In this document: in pieces, positions 19,472-28,176 of the stretch
How positions within the stretch are numbered: position 1 is the first letter of the stretch
Layout: every line of letters starts with the position of its first letter
From: Planktothricoides raciborskii GIHE-MW2
GTDB taxonomy: Bacteria > Cyanobacteriota > Cyanobacteriia > Cyanobacteriales > Laspinemataceae
Length of the DNA: 64,000 nt
Assembly (NCBI RefSeq): GCF_040564635.1
Contig: NZ_CP159837.1
Coordinates: 1,367,001 to 1,431,000, forward strand
Reading direction: 5' to 3'
The notes under the pieces: generated by a model
Databases searched by the model: none
Told to the model about the DNA's origin: nothing
Seen by the model: only the letters and a program-made list of their open reading frames with translations
Made by a program: the position numbers and the translations under genes

Positions 19472-20353
19472 CTAGTTGTTGACAGGGGATGACTCAAGAT
19501 TAGATAAGCTGAGATGATTACTCAGGGCGACCCATTGCCCTACGCTAAGGTCTTCAGCGCGGGCTTGAGGGTTAATTTCTAATTGTTCCAGGATTTGGGT
19601 CAAGCGATCGCTTTCGATTAATCCTTTCAGGTTATTTCTTAACATTTTGCGTTTGTTGGCAAAGCCCACTCTGACTAAAGTTTCCAGTTGTCGGGGGTCT
19701 TCTGCGGCAGGGGCGATTCCCGTAAGGGATCCGCTTCGCGGAATCGCACGGGGTTTGAGTCGTACCACCGCTGACTCTACCTTGGGTGGGGGATAGAATG
19801 CTTTGGCCGGAACCGGGCAAATTAACTCACAATCTGCTAAATATTGCACTCGCACCGATAAAGCCCCAAATGCTTTATTTCCTGGGGTGGCGTAGAGGCG
19901 ATCGGCGACTTCTTTTTGTACCAGTAAGACAATCGATTCATAAGGGTTTTTCGCTGGTTGGGCAATTTTGCCTAACAGTTTTTCTAGAATTGGCCCGGTG
20001 ATGTTGTAGGGGATATTCGCCACTACTTTATTCGGTTGCTGAAATTTGGGATCTTGGTCAGCCAATAACCCCTCTAAATCCAGAGATAAAATATCTCCCG
20101 ATAAGAGTAAAAAATTTTGATAATCTCGAAATTTTTTAGTCAGTTTCTCCCAAAGGTCGCGGTCAATTTCTACGGCGGTGACTGAGGCGGCGTAGGGCAA
20201 TAATTTTTGCGTGAGTACCCCGGTTCCTGGGCCAATTTCCAAGAGGCGATCGCTTGGGGACAAGTTCGCCGCCTCGACAATTTTAAATAATACTTTTTCG
20301 CTTCTAAGCCAATGTTGAGCAAATCGCTTACGCGGTCTAATAGAATCACCCAT
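19472..20353 (-). CDS. rsmA: 16S rRNA (adenine1518/1519-N6)-dimethyltransferase
   Basis: KsgA/RsmA dimethylates two adjacent adenines of helix 45 during 30S maturation. The opening RPRKRFAQHWL is typical. SAM motif I is EIGPGTGVLTQKLL, motif IV is NIPYNITGPIL (the NIPY catalytic loop) and the C-terminal KAFYPPPKVESAVV is characteristic. The start is set at ATG 20353. The open frame begins at 20428, but that would overlap the end of the upstream gene and add non-conserved residues. An extra stretch rich in Pro and Arg at residues 210-225 is encoded by a small repeat (ggatccgcttcgcgg). Confidence 0.95.
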   Translation of the reverse strand: MGDSIRPRKRFAQHWLRSEKVLFKIVEAANLSPSDRLLEIGPGTGVLTQKLLPYAASVTAVEIDRDLWEKLTKKFRDYQNFLLLSGDILSLDLEGLLADQDPKFQQPNKVVANIPYNITGPILEKLLGKIAQPAKNPYESIVLLVQKEVADRLYATPGNKAFGALSVRVQYLADCELICPVPAKAFYPPPKVESAVVRLKPRAIPRSGSLTGIAPAAEDPRQLETLVRVGFANKRKMLRNNLKGLIESDRLTQILEQLEINPQARAEDLSVGQWVALSNHLSLSNLESSPVNN

Positions 20354-20406
20354 GTTTTTGGTAAAGTGGCAAATTTCTGGTAACTTTCTGATTTTATCAT
20401 CAATGG

Positions 20407-21078
20407 TTACTGCATGAGGGCATTCCAAGTGGCGGGGCCAACTGTCCCATCAGCGGGAAGATTAAATTTTTGTTGGGCGGCTTTGACTGCGGCTTCGGTT
20501 TTGCTATCAAATACCCCATTAATCGGGCCGGAATAAAACTCTAATGCGGTTAAGCGTTGTTGTAAACCGAGTACCGCTGAACCTTCCATCCCTAAGCGCA
20601 AAATTTGCCAATCACCGGATGATATTTGCACGGGCAATGGATTAGCAACGGTTGGGGAATTGGTGGGGTTGTTTGGGGGATTCATGTTTGTATTTGCTGG
20701 GGCAACCACTGTGGTTGCTTGGGGGGCAATTACCGATGGTTGTGCCACAATGGGGCTGGGGGGAAATAAACGATTCCAGGTATCGGTTCCAGCCATGCCA
20801 TCAACGGTTAATCCGGCATCTTGTTGAAATTTTCGCACCGCTTGGGCGGTACTTTCCGCATAAATTCCATCAAGTTTGCCGGTGTAATATCCCATCAGTA
20901 ATAAAACCGCTTGTAGTTCAATGACCGATTCGCCCTGACTACCAATTTTTAGCAGCGATCGCGCCCCAGGGGGGACTGACTGACCGAGAATTGGGTTCGC
21001 CAAATTGGGCAAAACGGATAAAATAAGAGCTAATAAAATTGGCCGGATTAATCTTAGGGTTTTATTGTTTTTAATCAT
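20407..21078 (-). CDS. Exported protein with two peptidoglycan-binding domains
   Basis: A signal peptide (LIRPILLALILSVLPNLANP) is followed by PG_binding_1 domain 1 at about residues 45-105 (GESVIELQAVLLLMGYYTGKLDG...TVDGMAGTDTWNRL). A Pro/Asn/Thr-rich linker precedes domain 2 at about 165-222 (GSAVLGLQQRLTALEFYSGPING...PADGTVGPATWNAL). There is no catalytic domain, so it is probably a wall-binding or regulatory partner. It is first in a likely unit with rsmA and ispE. Two group II introns lie 200 bp upstream. Confidence 0.88.
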   Translation of the reverse strand: MIKNNKTLRLIRPILLALILSVLPNLANPILGQSVPPGARSLLKIGSQGESVIELQAVLLLMGYYTGKLDGIYAESTAQAVRKFQQDAGLTVDGMAGTDTWNRLFPPSPIVAQPSVIAPQATTVVAPANTNMNPPNNPTNSPTVANPLPVQISSGDWQILRLGMEGSAVLGLQQRLTALEFYSGPINGVFDSKTEAAVKAAQQKFNLPADGTVGPATWNALMQ

Positions 21079-21123
21079 TATCTTTATCTCAATTTACTTC
21101 TGTCAATTCAACTCTTTTATTGC

Positions 21124-21211
21124 AGGACTTACGCATAAACGCTATTGGTAGGGTGTTGTTCCGAGCAATAACGCACCAAGACCCCAGATATAGAGTCGCT
21201 GCGTAAGTCCT
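21124..21211. repeat. Inverted-repeat element
   Basis: 12-bp perfect arms AGGACTTACGCA (21124-21135) and TGCGTAAGTCCT (21200-21211) bound an 88-bp segment with aagacccc/cgctattggtag in the centre. This looks like a small non-autonomous element, between the peptidoglycan-binding gene and the introns. Confidence 0.6.
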
Positions 21212-21276
21212 ATATTGGTTATTTGTTGTTGGTTATTTGTTCGTGGTTATTGTTTATTTAAAATTAGACTAACAAC

Positions 21277-22080
21277 GGTAGGGGTCGATGGGAGCTTCAC
21301 AACTCCCACCTCCCATTCAGAACGGAGCGTGCCACTTTCGCGGCACTCCGCTCCTAGCTGCGCTTGCTAAACCAATAGCATCCTAATGGGGAAGTCGTTA
21401 AACGTTCCCGTTTGGCATAGCGTTCATCCTTTGTCCCTTTAAAATCACACCATGTCGTAAGCGACTGGTTTTGTGCGTCCTTTGGACTTACTAATAATCG
21501 CTAACTTCACAGCCGTGGCACGTCTGCATATCCACTGGCAAAACCGGCGGAAAAGAGCTTTCTTGCCACATCCCATTCCCAATATTTCATCCGCTTACAC
21601 ACTATCGCTACTTACCATTACTGGTAAGAGAAATATGGGTTTACTTCGTTCCCTAGTGGTGGTTGAATGCGCTTTTAGGGTCTTCCCTGTCCCCCTAGGT
21701 ATTTCTGGGATTCCTTTGTGACTGACTTGTTAAATTCGTCACCTTTCCCTATGCCATTTTGGACGCAGCGTAACAAGCAGTTTCGCTACTTTTGTTTGGA
21801 GAGGATTCAAGCCGGGAATTCGCTCTCGCTGCCCATGAGCGCTTGACTTGCTGATTTTTCCCATCTGCTTAGGGATGATCAGCTTTCCTACCCGCTTCAC
21901 GAGTAAAGATAGTGAATCTTTACCGTGGGGTGAGGTGTCTATGACCTCGGAGGAAAAACCCTCCGGGAATCTTTGTCTACAGGACTATCCTGTACACCCC
22001 CAGAGTTATGTAGGTCAGAACCTACACCAGACGCACGTTTTGGGTTTTATCCCTAGACTTTCCGCCTGAACGAATCGCAC
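21277..22080 (-). mobile_element. Group II intron, ORF-less, downstream copy
   Basis: Read on the minus strand it begins with GTGCG, the group II 5' consensus (22076-22080). Near its 3' end it carries a 34-nt domain V (21320-21353) with GAGC at its 5' end, the CGCGAAAGUG tetraloop cap and the CG bulge. A domain VI stem (TGGGAG/CTCCCA) then leads to a bulged A and the terminal CCCCTAC. At 804 bp there is no reverse-transcriptase ORF; only short shadow frames exist. Being ORF-less it would need a maturase in trans. The exact 3' boundary is uncertain by 1 nt. Confidence 0.85.
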
Positions 22081-22884
22081 GGTAGGGGTCGATGGGAGCT
22101 TCACAACTCCCACCTCCCATTCAGAACGGAGCGTGCCACTTTCGCGGCACTCCGCTCCTAGCTGCGCTTGCTAAACCAATAGCATCCTAATGGGGAAGTC
22201 GTTAAACGTTCCCGTTTGGCATAGCGTTCATCCTTTGTCCCTTTAAAATCACACCATGTCGTAAGCGACTGGTTTTGTGCGTCCTTTGGACTTACTAATA
22301 ATCGCTAACTTCACAGCCGTGGCACGTCTGCATATCCACTGGCAAAACCGGCGGAAAAGAGCTTTCTTGCCACATCCCATTCCCAATATTTCATCCGCTT
22401 ACACACTATCGCTACTTACCATTACTGGTAAGAGAAATATGGGTTTACTTCGTTCCCTAGTGGTGGTTGAATGCGCTTTTAGGGTCTTCCCTGTCCCCCT
22501 AGGTATTTCTGGGATTCCTTTGTGACTGACTTGTTAAATTCGTCACCTTTCCCTATGCCATTTTGGACGCAGCGTAACAAGCAGTTTCGCTACTTTTGTT
22601 TGGAGAGGATTCAAGCCGGGAATTCGCTCTCGCTGCCCATGAGCGCTTGACTTGCTGATTTTTCCCATCTGCTTAGGGATGATCAGCTTTCCTACCCGCT
22701 TCACGAGTAAAGATAGTGAATCTTTACCGTGGGGTGAGGTGTCTATGACCTCGGAGGAAAAACCCTCCGGGAATCTTTGTCTACAGGACTATCCTGTACA
22801 CCCCCAGAGTTATGTAGGTCAGAACCTACACCAGACGCACGTTTTGGGTTTTATCCCTAGACTTTCCGCCTGAACGAATCGCAC
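22081..22884 (-). mobile_element. Group II intron, ORF-less, upstream copy
   Basis: Appears identical by eye to the preceding 804-bp unit and abuts it directly. It has the same GTGCG 5' end (22880-22884), domain V (22124-22157) and domain VI. The junction between copies has no exon sequence apart from at most one base. The outer flanks are simple aacaac repeats, so the exon context is intergenic. Confidence 0.85.
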
Positions 22885-23071
22885 TAACAATCAACAACTA
22901 ACAACCAAAGAATCCCTACCCAAAGAATCCCTACCCAAAGAATCCCTACCCAAAGAATCCCTACCCAACAACAAACATCCAAAGAATCCCTACCCAACAA
23001 CAAACATCCAAAGAATCCCTACCCAACAACAAACATCCAACAACAAACAACCAACAACCAACAACCAACAA
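22885..23071. repeat. Simple repeat array with inverted counterpart at 18.3 kb
   Basis: Four tandem copies of AAAGAATCCCTACCC (22907-22966) plus two spaced copies (22981, 23010), separated by aacaacaaacatcc. They are followed by caacaaccaa repeats up to the M16 gene stop. This is the reverse complement of the 18286-18345 array. Confidence 0.85.
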
Positions 23072-24370
23072 CTATTCTAATCCTTCAATGGCTTCGGCAG
23101 GGCCAACGAGGGAAACATAAGGGCTGCCCGCAAGATATTGACCAGCGGATGATTGGGCGATCGCGGCATTGACACTGGACACCGCTTGGGGGAACCGAGT
23201 GTCAAATTCAATTCCCAGTCCAATGGTTTCATACCAGCCAAAAACCTGGGCTAATTGAGCATTGGTTTGTTTACCGAGGGCATATTGTCCTAGCAGCTTG
23301 TTTTTAGATGCTTGAAGTTCTTCTGCCGTTAGTGGAATGTCACATAATCGTTGCACTTCATAGCGAAGACTCTCTAAGGCTAACATGGTATTTTCTGGTG
23401 CTGTACCCATATAAACCACAAACATCGCCGGATCTAATCGAGTGGGATAAAATGCTGAAACATCATAAGCTAAACCGCGCTTTTCCCGCAATTCCACAAA
23501 CAAGCGACTGGACAGACCATTTCCTAAGTAAGTATTGAGTAATTTTAAAGCCGCATAATCAATACTATTATCGTTCACATCATCGTGATGGTATTCTACC
23601 GCTGGGGCTAAATACCCCAACATGACAATGGATTGTTGGGTGTCTTGAACGGTGCATAAATAGCAGGGATTAGGGGTGATTTTCGGAAAGGTTAGCATGG
23701 GAAATTGCTCTGGAGAAACTGGCCAATCACCAAATATTTCCTCAACTAATTTTATCGCTGCTTCTGGGTTAATGCGACCGGCAATACTAATTACAATATT
23801 ATCTGGGTGAAAATAGGTTTGGTGATAATTTTGTATATCGTTGCGGGTGATTTTTTCTACGGTTTTTTCGGTTCCCAGGGCAGAAAAACCATAAGGATGT
23901 CCCGGATACATGGCTTGTCGGAGTTGCTCGAATGCGACGGAAAACGGCTGTTCTTGTTGGGAGCGAATTCCTTGTAGGGTGAGACGTTTTTCCAGTTCGA
24001 CTTCATGTTCGGGGAAGGAGGGCGATCGCAGCAATTCATTCGCCAGTTTTAAGATGTCTGGAAAGTCAGCGGAGACGGTTTTCAGACTCATTAAAAAATA
24101 ATCGGGGCTGCTATTGGTGCTTAAACTAGCCCCGACAGACTCGATCCGTTCGGCAATTTCCAAAGAAGATAATTGATCCGTTCCTTTGGTTAAAACGGCG
24201 GCCAAGAGATGAGACAGTCCGGCCATTTCCAAAGGTTCACAACGGCTTCCAGCCCGTACAAAGATCCGAGCAGCGATAATATCAGCGGCGTAATTTTCTA
24301 CAGCGATCACCACCATCCCATTTTTGAGGATTGTCCGCTGAACTATTGGCTGTAAAAGTGTATTGGTCAC
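23072..24370 (-). CDS. M16-family peptidase, non-catalytic subunit
   Basis: Insulinase-type fold with both M16 halves. The zinc motif HxxEH is replaced by HLLAAV in GLSHLLAAVLTKGT, so it should not hydrolyse peptides itself. The R/Y-containing substrate motif of the C-terminal domain (GNGLSSRLFVELREKRGLAYDV) is intact, as in other partner subunits. The start is GTG at 24370 (VTNTLLQP), preceded by GGA; a TTG at 24409 would add 13 residues. It lies 147 bp downstream of the catalytic M16 gene, and the two likely act as a heterodimer. Confidence 0.88.
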   Translation of the reverse strand: MTNTLLQPIVQRTILKNGMVVIAVENYAADIIAARIFVRAGSRCEPLEMAGLSHLLAAVLTKGTDQLSSLEIAERIESVGASLSTNSSPDYFLMSLKTVSADFPDILKLANELLRSPSFPEHEVELEKRLTLQGIRSQQEQPFSVAFEQLRQAMYPGHPYGFSALGTEKTVEKITRNDIQNYHQTYFHPDNIVISIAGRINPEAAIKLVEEIFGDWPVSPEQFPMLTFPKITPNPCYLCTVQDTQQSIVMLGYLAPAVEYHHDDVNDNSIDYAALKLLNTYLGNGLSSRLFVELREKRGLAYDVSAFYPTRLDPAMFVVYMGTAPENTMLALESLRYEVQRLCDIPLTAEELQASKNKLLGQYALGKQTNAQLAQVFGWYETIGLGIEFDTRFPQAVSSVNAAIAQSSAGQYLAGSPYVSLVGPAEAIEGLE

Positions 24371-24517
24371 GCGATTTTTTCCGTTAGAACAGTAAAAAAC
24401 TTCTCTCAATTTGAGCCTTCAGCTTTCAGCTTTCAGCTTCAGAGAACAGATAATCGGGGAAATTTTGGCAACTTCCCCCCAATCAAACAACTTCCCGTGC
24501 ATACCGGATCAAGAATA

Positions 24518-25897
24518 TCAAGAATATGGTTGAATTTCTGTGACGGCGTAACATTCAGGAGAAAGATACCGAGAAGCCAGAGTTTGCAGTTCTTCCGCTT
24601 GAAATGACTGGATTTCTTCGGGATAGGAAACAGCTACTTCTGCCCGGTCAATGGTTTGATAGTAACCATAAAGACCGGCAATTTGGCTGGCCGTTTCCGT
24701 GGAAAAGGCGTAATCATTACAAAGAAGCCGCTTACCTCTGGCGAGTTCTGCGGGAGAAATGGGTTGAGAGTGCAGTTCTCTTAGGCGATCGCCAATCAGC
24801 GATTCTACTAGGTGGATATTTTCTGCCTCCAACCAAGCATTAATCGTAAAGATACTGGAATCTTTTTGTAAAGAGAAATTGCTGGTAATGTCTTGGACTA
24901 AATGTTTTTCTTCCCGCAGTTCTCGCACCAAGCGCGAAGTTCTTCCTTCCGCTAACAGCACCGCCAACAAGTCCAGACCATAAGCATCTCTTATTTGGTC
25001 TACCCCAGGCCCGATCCAAGCCATCATCAATCTTGATCCTTCTAAGCGAGGTAAGAGCATTTCGCGGCGGCGAATTTCCCTGATGGGTGATTCTGCCTTG
25101 ATCGTGGGTGTCGCCGTATGATAGTTTGTGGGGAAATCCTGAAACGCTTGCTCGACTAAGGCTAATGCCTGGTCTTCACCCACCCCACCGACGATCGTCA
25201 CGGTCATATTCTCCGGTTGGTAGTGGGTACTGTGAAACTGACGCATTTGCTGAGGCGATCGCTGCATTAACCCCGGAATATCACCCAAAACTGACCGACC
25301 ATAAGGATGCTGTTGATACACCATTTGCATCAGTGCTTGAAAAGCGATCCAATCAGGATTATCAGCTTCTTGGCGAATTTCCTCAAACACTACATCTCGT
25401 TCCCGGATAAATTCATCTTCAGGAAAAGCGGGATGTAATAACAGATCCGCTAAAGGGGCTAACGAATCTTTTAAATATTCCGTCGCCGTCATAATAAAAA
25501 AGTGAGCATAATCATGGCTGGTGGCTGCATTGGTCATCCCGCCCAAACTTTCAATCAGCCAATCAAAGGATCCGGGGGGTAGATTATCCGTACCTTTAAA
25601 AATCATGTGTTCTAAGAAATGAGCCATCCCTGACCAAGCATCGGGTTCCCGTGAAGCTCCCGCTTTTACCCAGACATCGACTACCGACACGGGGGTCGCT
25701 CTGAGGTATTGATGGATCACCGTTAATCCGTTATTCAGCTTAAAGACTTTGGCGGGAAATTTTGAGCGCGTGGGTATTACAGACAATTTATGTGATTTTC
25801 CATCTAAATTTAGTTGATTGGAAAATATCCTAGCTTTTTCTGGCAACGGAAAATTAACAACCTGATGGAAATTTTTCTTGGTGGTTTGTCCAGTCAT
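24518..25897 (-). CDS. M16-family zinc peptidase, catalytic subunit
   Basis: The zinc-binding HFLEH motif is in MAHFLEHMIFKGTDNL (residues about 92-107), with the third ligand glutamate in the FEEIRQEAD region. Two M16 domains total 459 aa. The R/Y region is less clear here (AEGRTSRLVRELREEKHLV), as is usual when a partner subunit supplies it. ATG at 25897 is preceded by GAGGA. The product lacks an obvious signal peptide; an N-terminal extension of about 45 residues precedes the first domain. Confidence 0.93.
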   Translation of the reverse strand: MTGQTTKKNFHQVVNFPLPEKARIFSNQLNLDGKSHKLSVIPTRSKFPAKVFKLNNGLTVIHQYLRATPVSVVDVWVKAGASREPDAWSGMAHFLEHMIFKGTDNLPPGSFDWLIESLGGMTNAATSHDYAHFFIMTATEYLKDSLAPLADLLLHPAFPEDEFIRERDVVFEEIRQEADNPDWIAFQALMQMVYQQHPYGRSVLGDIPGLMQRSPQQMRQFHSTHYQPENMTVTIVGGVGEDQALALVEQAFQDFPTNYHTATPTIKAESPIREIRRREMLLPRLEGSRLMMAWIGPGVDQIRDAYGLDLLAVLLAEGRTSRLVRELREEKHLVQDITSNFSLQKDSSIFTINAWLEAENIHLVESLIGDRLRELHSQPISPAELARGKRLLCNDYAFSTETASQIAGLYGYYQTIDRAEVAVSYPEEIQSFQAEELQTLASRYLSPECYAVTEIQPYS

Positions 25898-26551
25898 AGC
25901 AAGTCCTCATTGACTATCGAGAATCGAGATTTAAAACCCAGCCAGCTTTGATTGTGAATTTCTCCTTTTTGAGCCATCACTCATTGACTTTATTCATATG
26001 TCCCCCTTGCTTATCTGTTTTATTATCTGTTTTATTATCTGTTTTATTATCTGTTTGGTTCTTGCTTCCCTGAGATGAACATGGAATGAACCGTTTTCAT
26101 CAAAATTTTTAATCAAAATCGAATTATCAAATTATCAAAAATTGCTGACTTTTCGCTTGGTTCTTCGTTCCCGATCGGGTAATTTGCCTGAGTTTTTACG
26201 CAGCTTATCTTTACGATGCGAGTTGGTTTATCCTAACCGCTAGGCCGGGAATTAATTTTAACCCGCAATGTCAGCCGGTGGTTCACTCACTGACTGGAAA
26301 AATCGCGTTCCTTAAAAAAAATGATTTGATTAGTGATATTTTATCCCCAACCAAACCGTTAATTCTTTAAATATTCATTATAAAATCCAATATCCAGTAA
26401 TTTTTAAAGATTAACGAGCAATTTTGTGTAAATTGAAAACGGTGGGAAAGTTTTTTGCTAGAATAAACCCACATCAGTTCAGTAAGCTACCCAGAACCCT
26501 GTTTACAGGGGGCGGGACTTCCAGAACATCACCATCCAAGAGACAGATTCC
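25898..26551. other. Intergenic region upstream of clpP
   Basis: No gene is seen in 650 bp between the divergent M16 and clpP genes. It holds four 12-bp attatctgtttt units (about 26018-26056) and AT-rich sequence. Promoters for both genes must lie here; a TAGAAT at 26459-26464 is a plausible clpP -10 element about 90 bp before its ATG. Confidence 0.4.
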
Positions 26552-27154
26552 ATGATTCCTACGGTTATTGAACAATCGGGTCGGGGCGAACGCGCTTTTG
26601 ACATTTATTCACGTTTGTTGCGCGATCGCATCATTTTCCTCGGACAACAAGTTGACTCAGACTTAGCCAACCTGATCGTGGCACAGATGCTATTTCTAGA
26701 AGCGGAGGATCCGGAGAAAGATATCTATTTGTATATCAACTCTCCAGGCGGTTCGGTGACTGCCGGTATGGGGATTTTTGACACCATGAATCAAATTCGC
26801 CCTGATGTCTGCACCATTTGCTTAGGATTAGCTGCCAGTATGGGTGCGTTCTTGCTCAGTGCTGGAGCGAAAGGCAAACGGATGAGTTTACCTCATTCTC
26901 GGATTATGATTCACCAACCCCTAGGCGGCGCTCAAGGGCAAGCGACGGATATTGAAATCCAAGCTAGAGAGATATTATACCACAAACAACGCCTCAACGA
27001 ACTGTTAGCTGCTCATACAGGTCAGCCTCTGGAGCGAATTCAAGAAGATACCGAACGGGACTTTTTCATGTCTGCGGAAGAATCCAAAGCTTATGGATTA
27101 ATCGATCAAGTGATTCAGCGCCGTCCCACTATCACTCGCCCGGTTGCCGTTTAA
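26552..27154 (+). CDS. clpP: ATP-dependent Clp protease proteolytic subunit
   Basis: Serine protease subunit of the Clp complex. The catalytic triad is Ser96 (GLAASMGAF), His121 ([10 protein letters not shown]) and Asp170 ([11 protein letters not shown]). At 200 aa it is the usual size, and all cyanobacterial ClpP landmarks ([15 protein letters not shown]) are present. All triad residues are intact, so this is a ClpP rather than the inactive ClpR. It ends in a strong terminator. No clpX follows. Confidence 0.97.
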   Translation: MIPTVIEQSGRGERAFDIYSRLLRDRIIFLGQQVDSDLANLIVAQMLFLEAEDPEKDIYLYINSPGGSVTAGMGIFDTMNQIRPDVCTICLGLAASMGAFLLSAGAKGKRMSLPHSRIMIHQPLGGAQGQATDIEIQAREILYHKQRLNELLAAHTGQPLERIQEDTERDFFMSAEESKAYGLIDQVIQRRPTITRPVAV

Positions 27155-27180
27155 TTGCCGGTTGGATTGATTCAGCCATA

Positions 27181-27221
27181 AAAAAACCCCTAAATCTTGG
27201 CAAGAAGATTTAGGGGTTTTT
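27181..27221. terminator. Bidirectional intrinsic terminator
   Basis: CCCCTAAATCTT (27187-27198) pairs with AAGATTTAGGGG (27205-27216). The stem is flanked by A-run and T-run, so it works on both strands for the convergent clpP and 27241 genes. Confidence 0.92.
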
Positions 27222-27240
27222 GATGACATTTAACTTTCAG

Positions 27241-28176
27241 TTAGCTTTCCGTCGGGGTGGGCTGGGTTTGTAAGTAATGCAAGAAGTCCAATAATTGCTC
27301 ATCGCTGAGTTGCGATCGCGCCCGCTGGTTATACCGTGTTTGCAGAAACTCACGCCCTTGCTGAGTATTCCAACCTAGGCGCTGAATTTCTATGGTAGTT
27401 TGAGCAATCTTTTTTTTGCGTTCATCATCAGATAAAAGATTGGTGGGGGAGGACAAATCCTCTCCGGTCATGGCTTCGGTTGCCTGAGTGGGGGCAACGG
27501 TATAAGACAAGTATGGATCGGCACTGGTGGGCGCCTGGTTGGGGCTGGGCGAGGAGGCGATCTCCTGCCCCGACATAGCCGAAACATCTCGGTTAGTCTC
27601 AAATGATTCAAAGGATTCAAAGGATTTTGTCGGTGTTGACCACCCGGGTATCTCCTCTGACGGGTTCTGGTTCTCCCCTGAAGAATAATAGTCTTGATTG
27701 GAAGCTAACCACTCTTCTTCTGGGGCGGAAATTCCCGCCGCCCCCCGGTAACTGCTGGGCAGATCCGTGAGAATGCCTTCCGATTGGAGATGAGGCAAAT
27801 TCGCCGCCACATCTTGATTCGGATGGCGATCGCTAATTTGTGGCCGATTTCTGGGGCTGGAGTGCGATCGGCTTGTCCCTGCGGCAGAACTGACCCCGGA
27901 CAAACCCGCCGATGGCTGCGGGGACACAAGCTGCGGGGACACAACCGGACGAGAAGCTCCTTGATGCAGCGGCGCCTCAAAACTAATGGCGCCCAGAGCT
28001 CTGAGTCTAGCTCGATCCTCGGCCATCTCCAGAGTATCTTCAGCGGCTAAACCAGTAGCCAGGGTGACATCATCAACGATCGCCAAAACCCTGACTATAT
28101 ACTTGCCTTGGTATATATTGAGTAACTCAGAAATTAAGCTGCCTCTGGGATAAACTTTACGAAATTCATTTAACAT
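27241..28176 (-). CDS. Conserved cyanobacterial hypothetical protein
   Basis: The N-terminal 70 residues (YQGKYIVRVLAIVDDVTLATGLAAEDTLEMAEDRARLRAL) resemble the strand-strand-helix core of Rad52-like annealing folds, but this is an impression. The middle 150 residues are Ser/Pro/Gln-rich and probably disordered. The C-terminal 55 residues (IEIQRLGWNTQQGREFLQ...LSDEQLLDFLHYLQ) form a compact helical domain of the kind seen at the ends of DNA-binding proteins. A role in DNA handling is inferred weakly. ATG at 28176 is the only strong start. It shares a terminator with clpP. Confidence 0.65.
   Translation of the reverse strand: MLNEFRKVYPRGSLISELLNIYQGKYIVRVLAIVDDVTLATGLAAEDTLEMAEDRARLRALGAISFEAPLHQGASRPVVSPQLVSPQPSAGLSGVSSAAGTSRSHSSPRNRPQISDRHPNQDVAANLPHLQSEGILTDLPSSYRGAAGISAPEEEWLASNQDYYSSGENQNPSEEIPGWSTPTKSFESFESFETNRDVSAMSGQEIASSPSPNQAPTSADPYLSYTVAPTQATEAMTGEDLSSPTNLLSDDERKKKIAQTTIEIQRLGWNTQQGREFLQTRYNQRARSQLSDEQLLDFLHYLQTQPTPTES

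Noticed and set aside
21473-22873. Duplicate short open frames of 82 and 73 codons in two identical places
   Set aside because: They lie on the opposite strand of the group II intron copies and have no family match; they are shadows of conserved ribozyme sequence.
22907-23024. Possible CRISPR array
   Set aside because: The AAAGAATCCCTACCC units are 15 bp and either directly abutting or separated by the same simple spacer, with no unique spacers and no cas genes.
26200-26290. Possible tRNA-like sequence (cctaaccgctaggccggg)
   Set aside because: No acceptor-stem pairing, T-arm or CCA-proximal pattern could be assembled around it.
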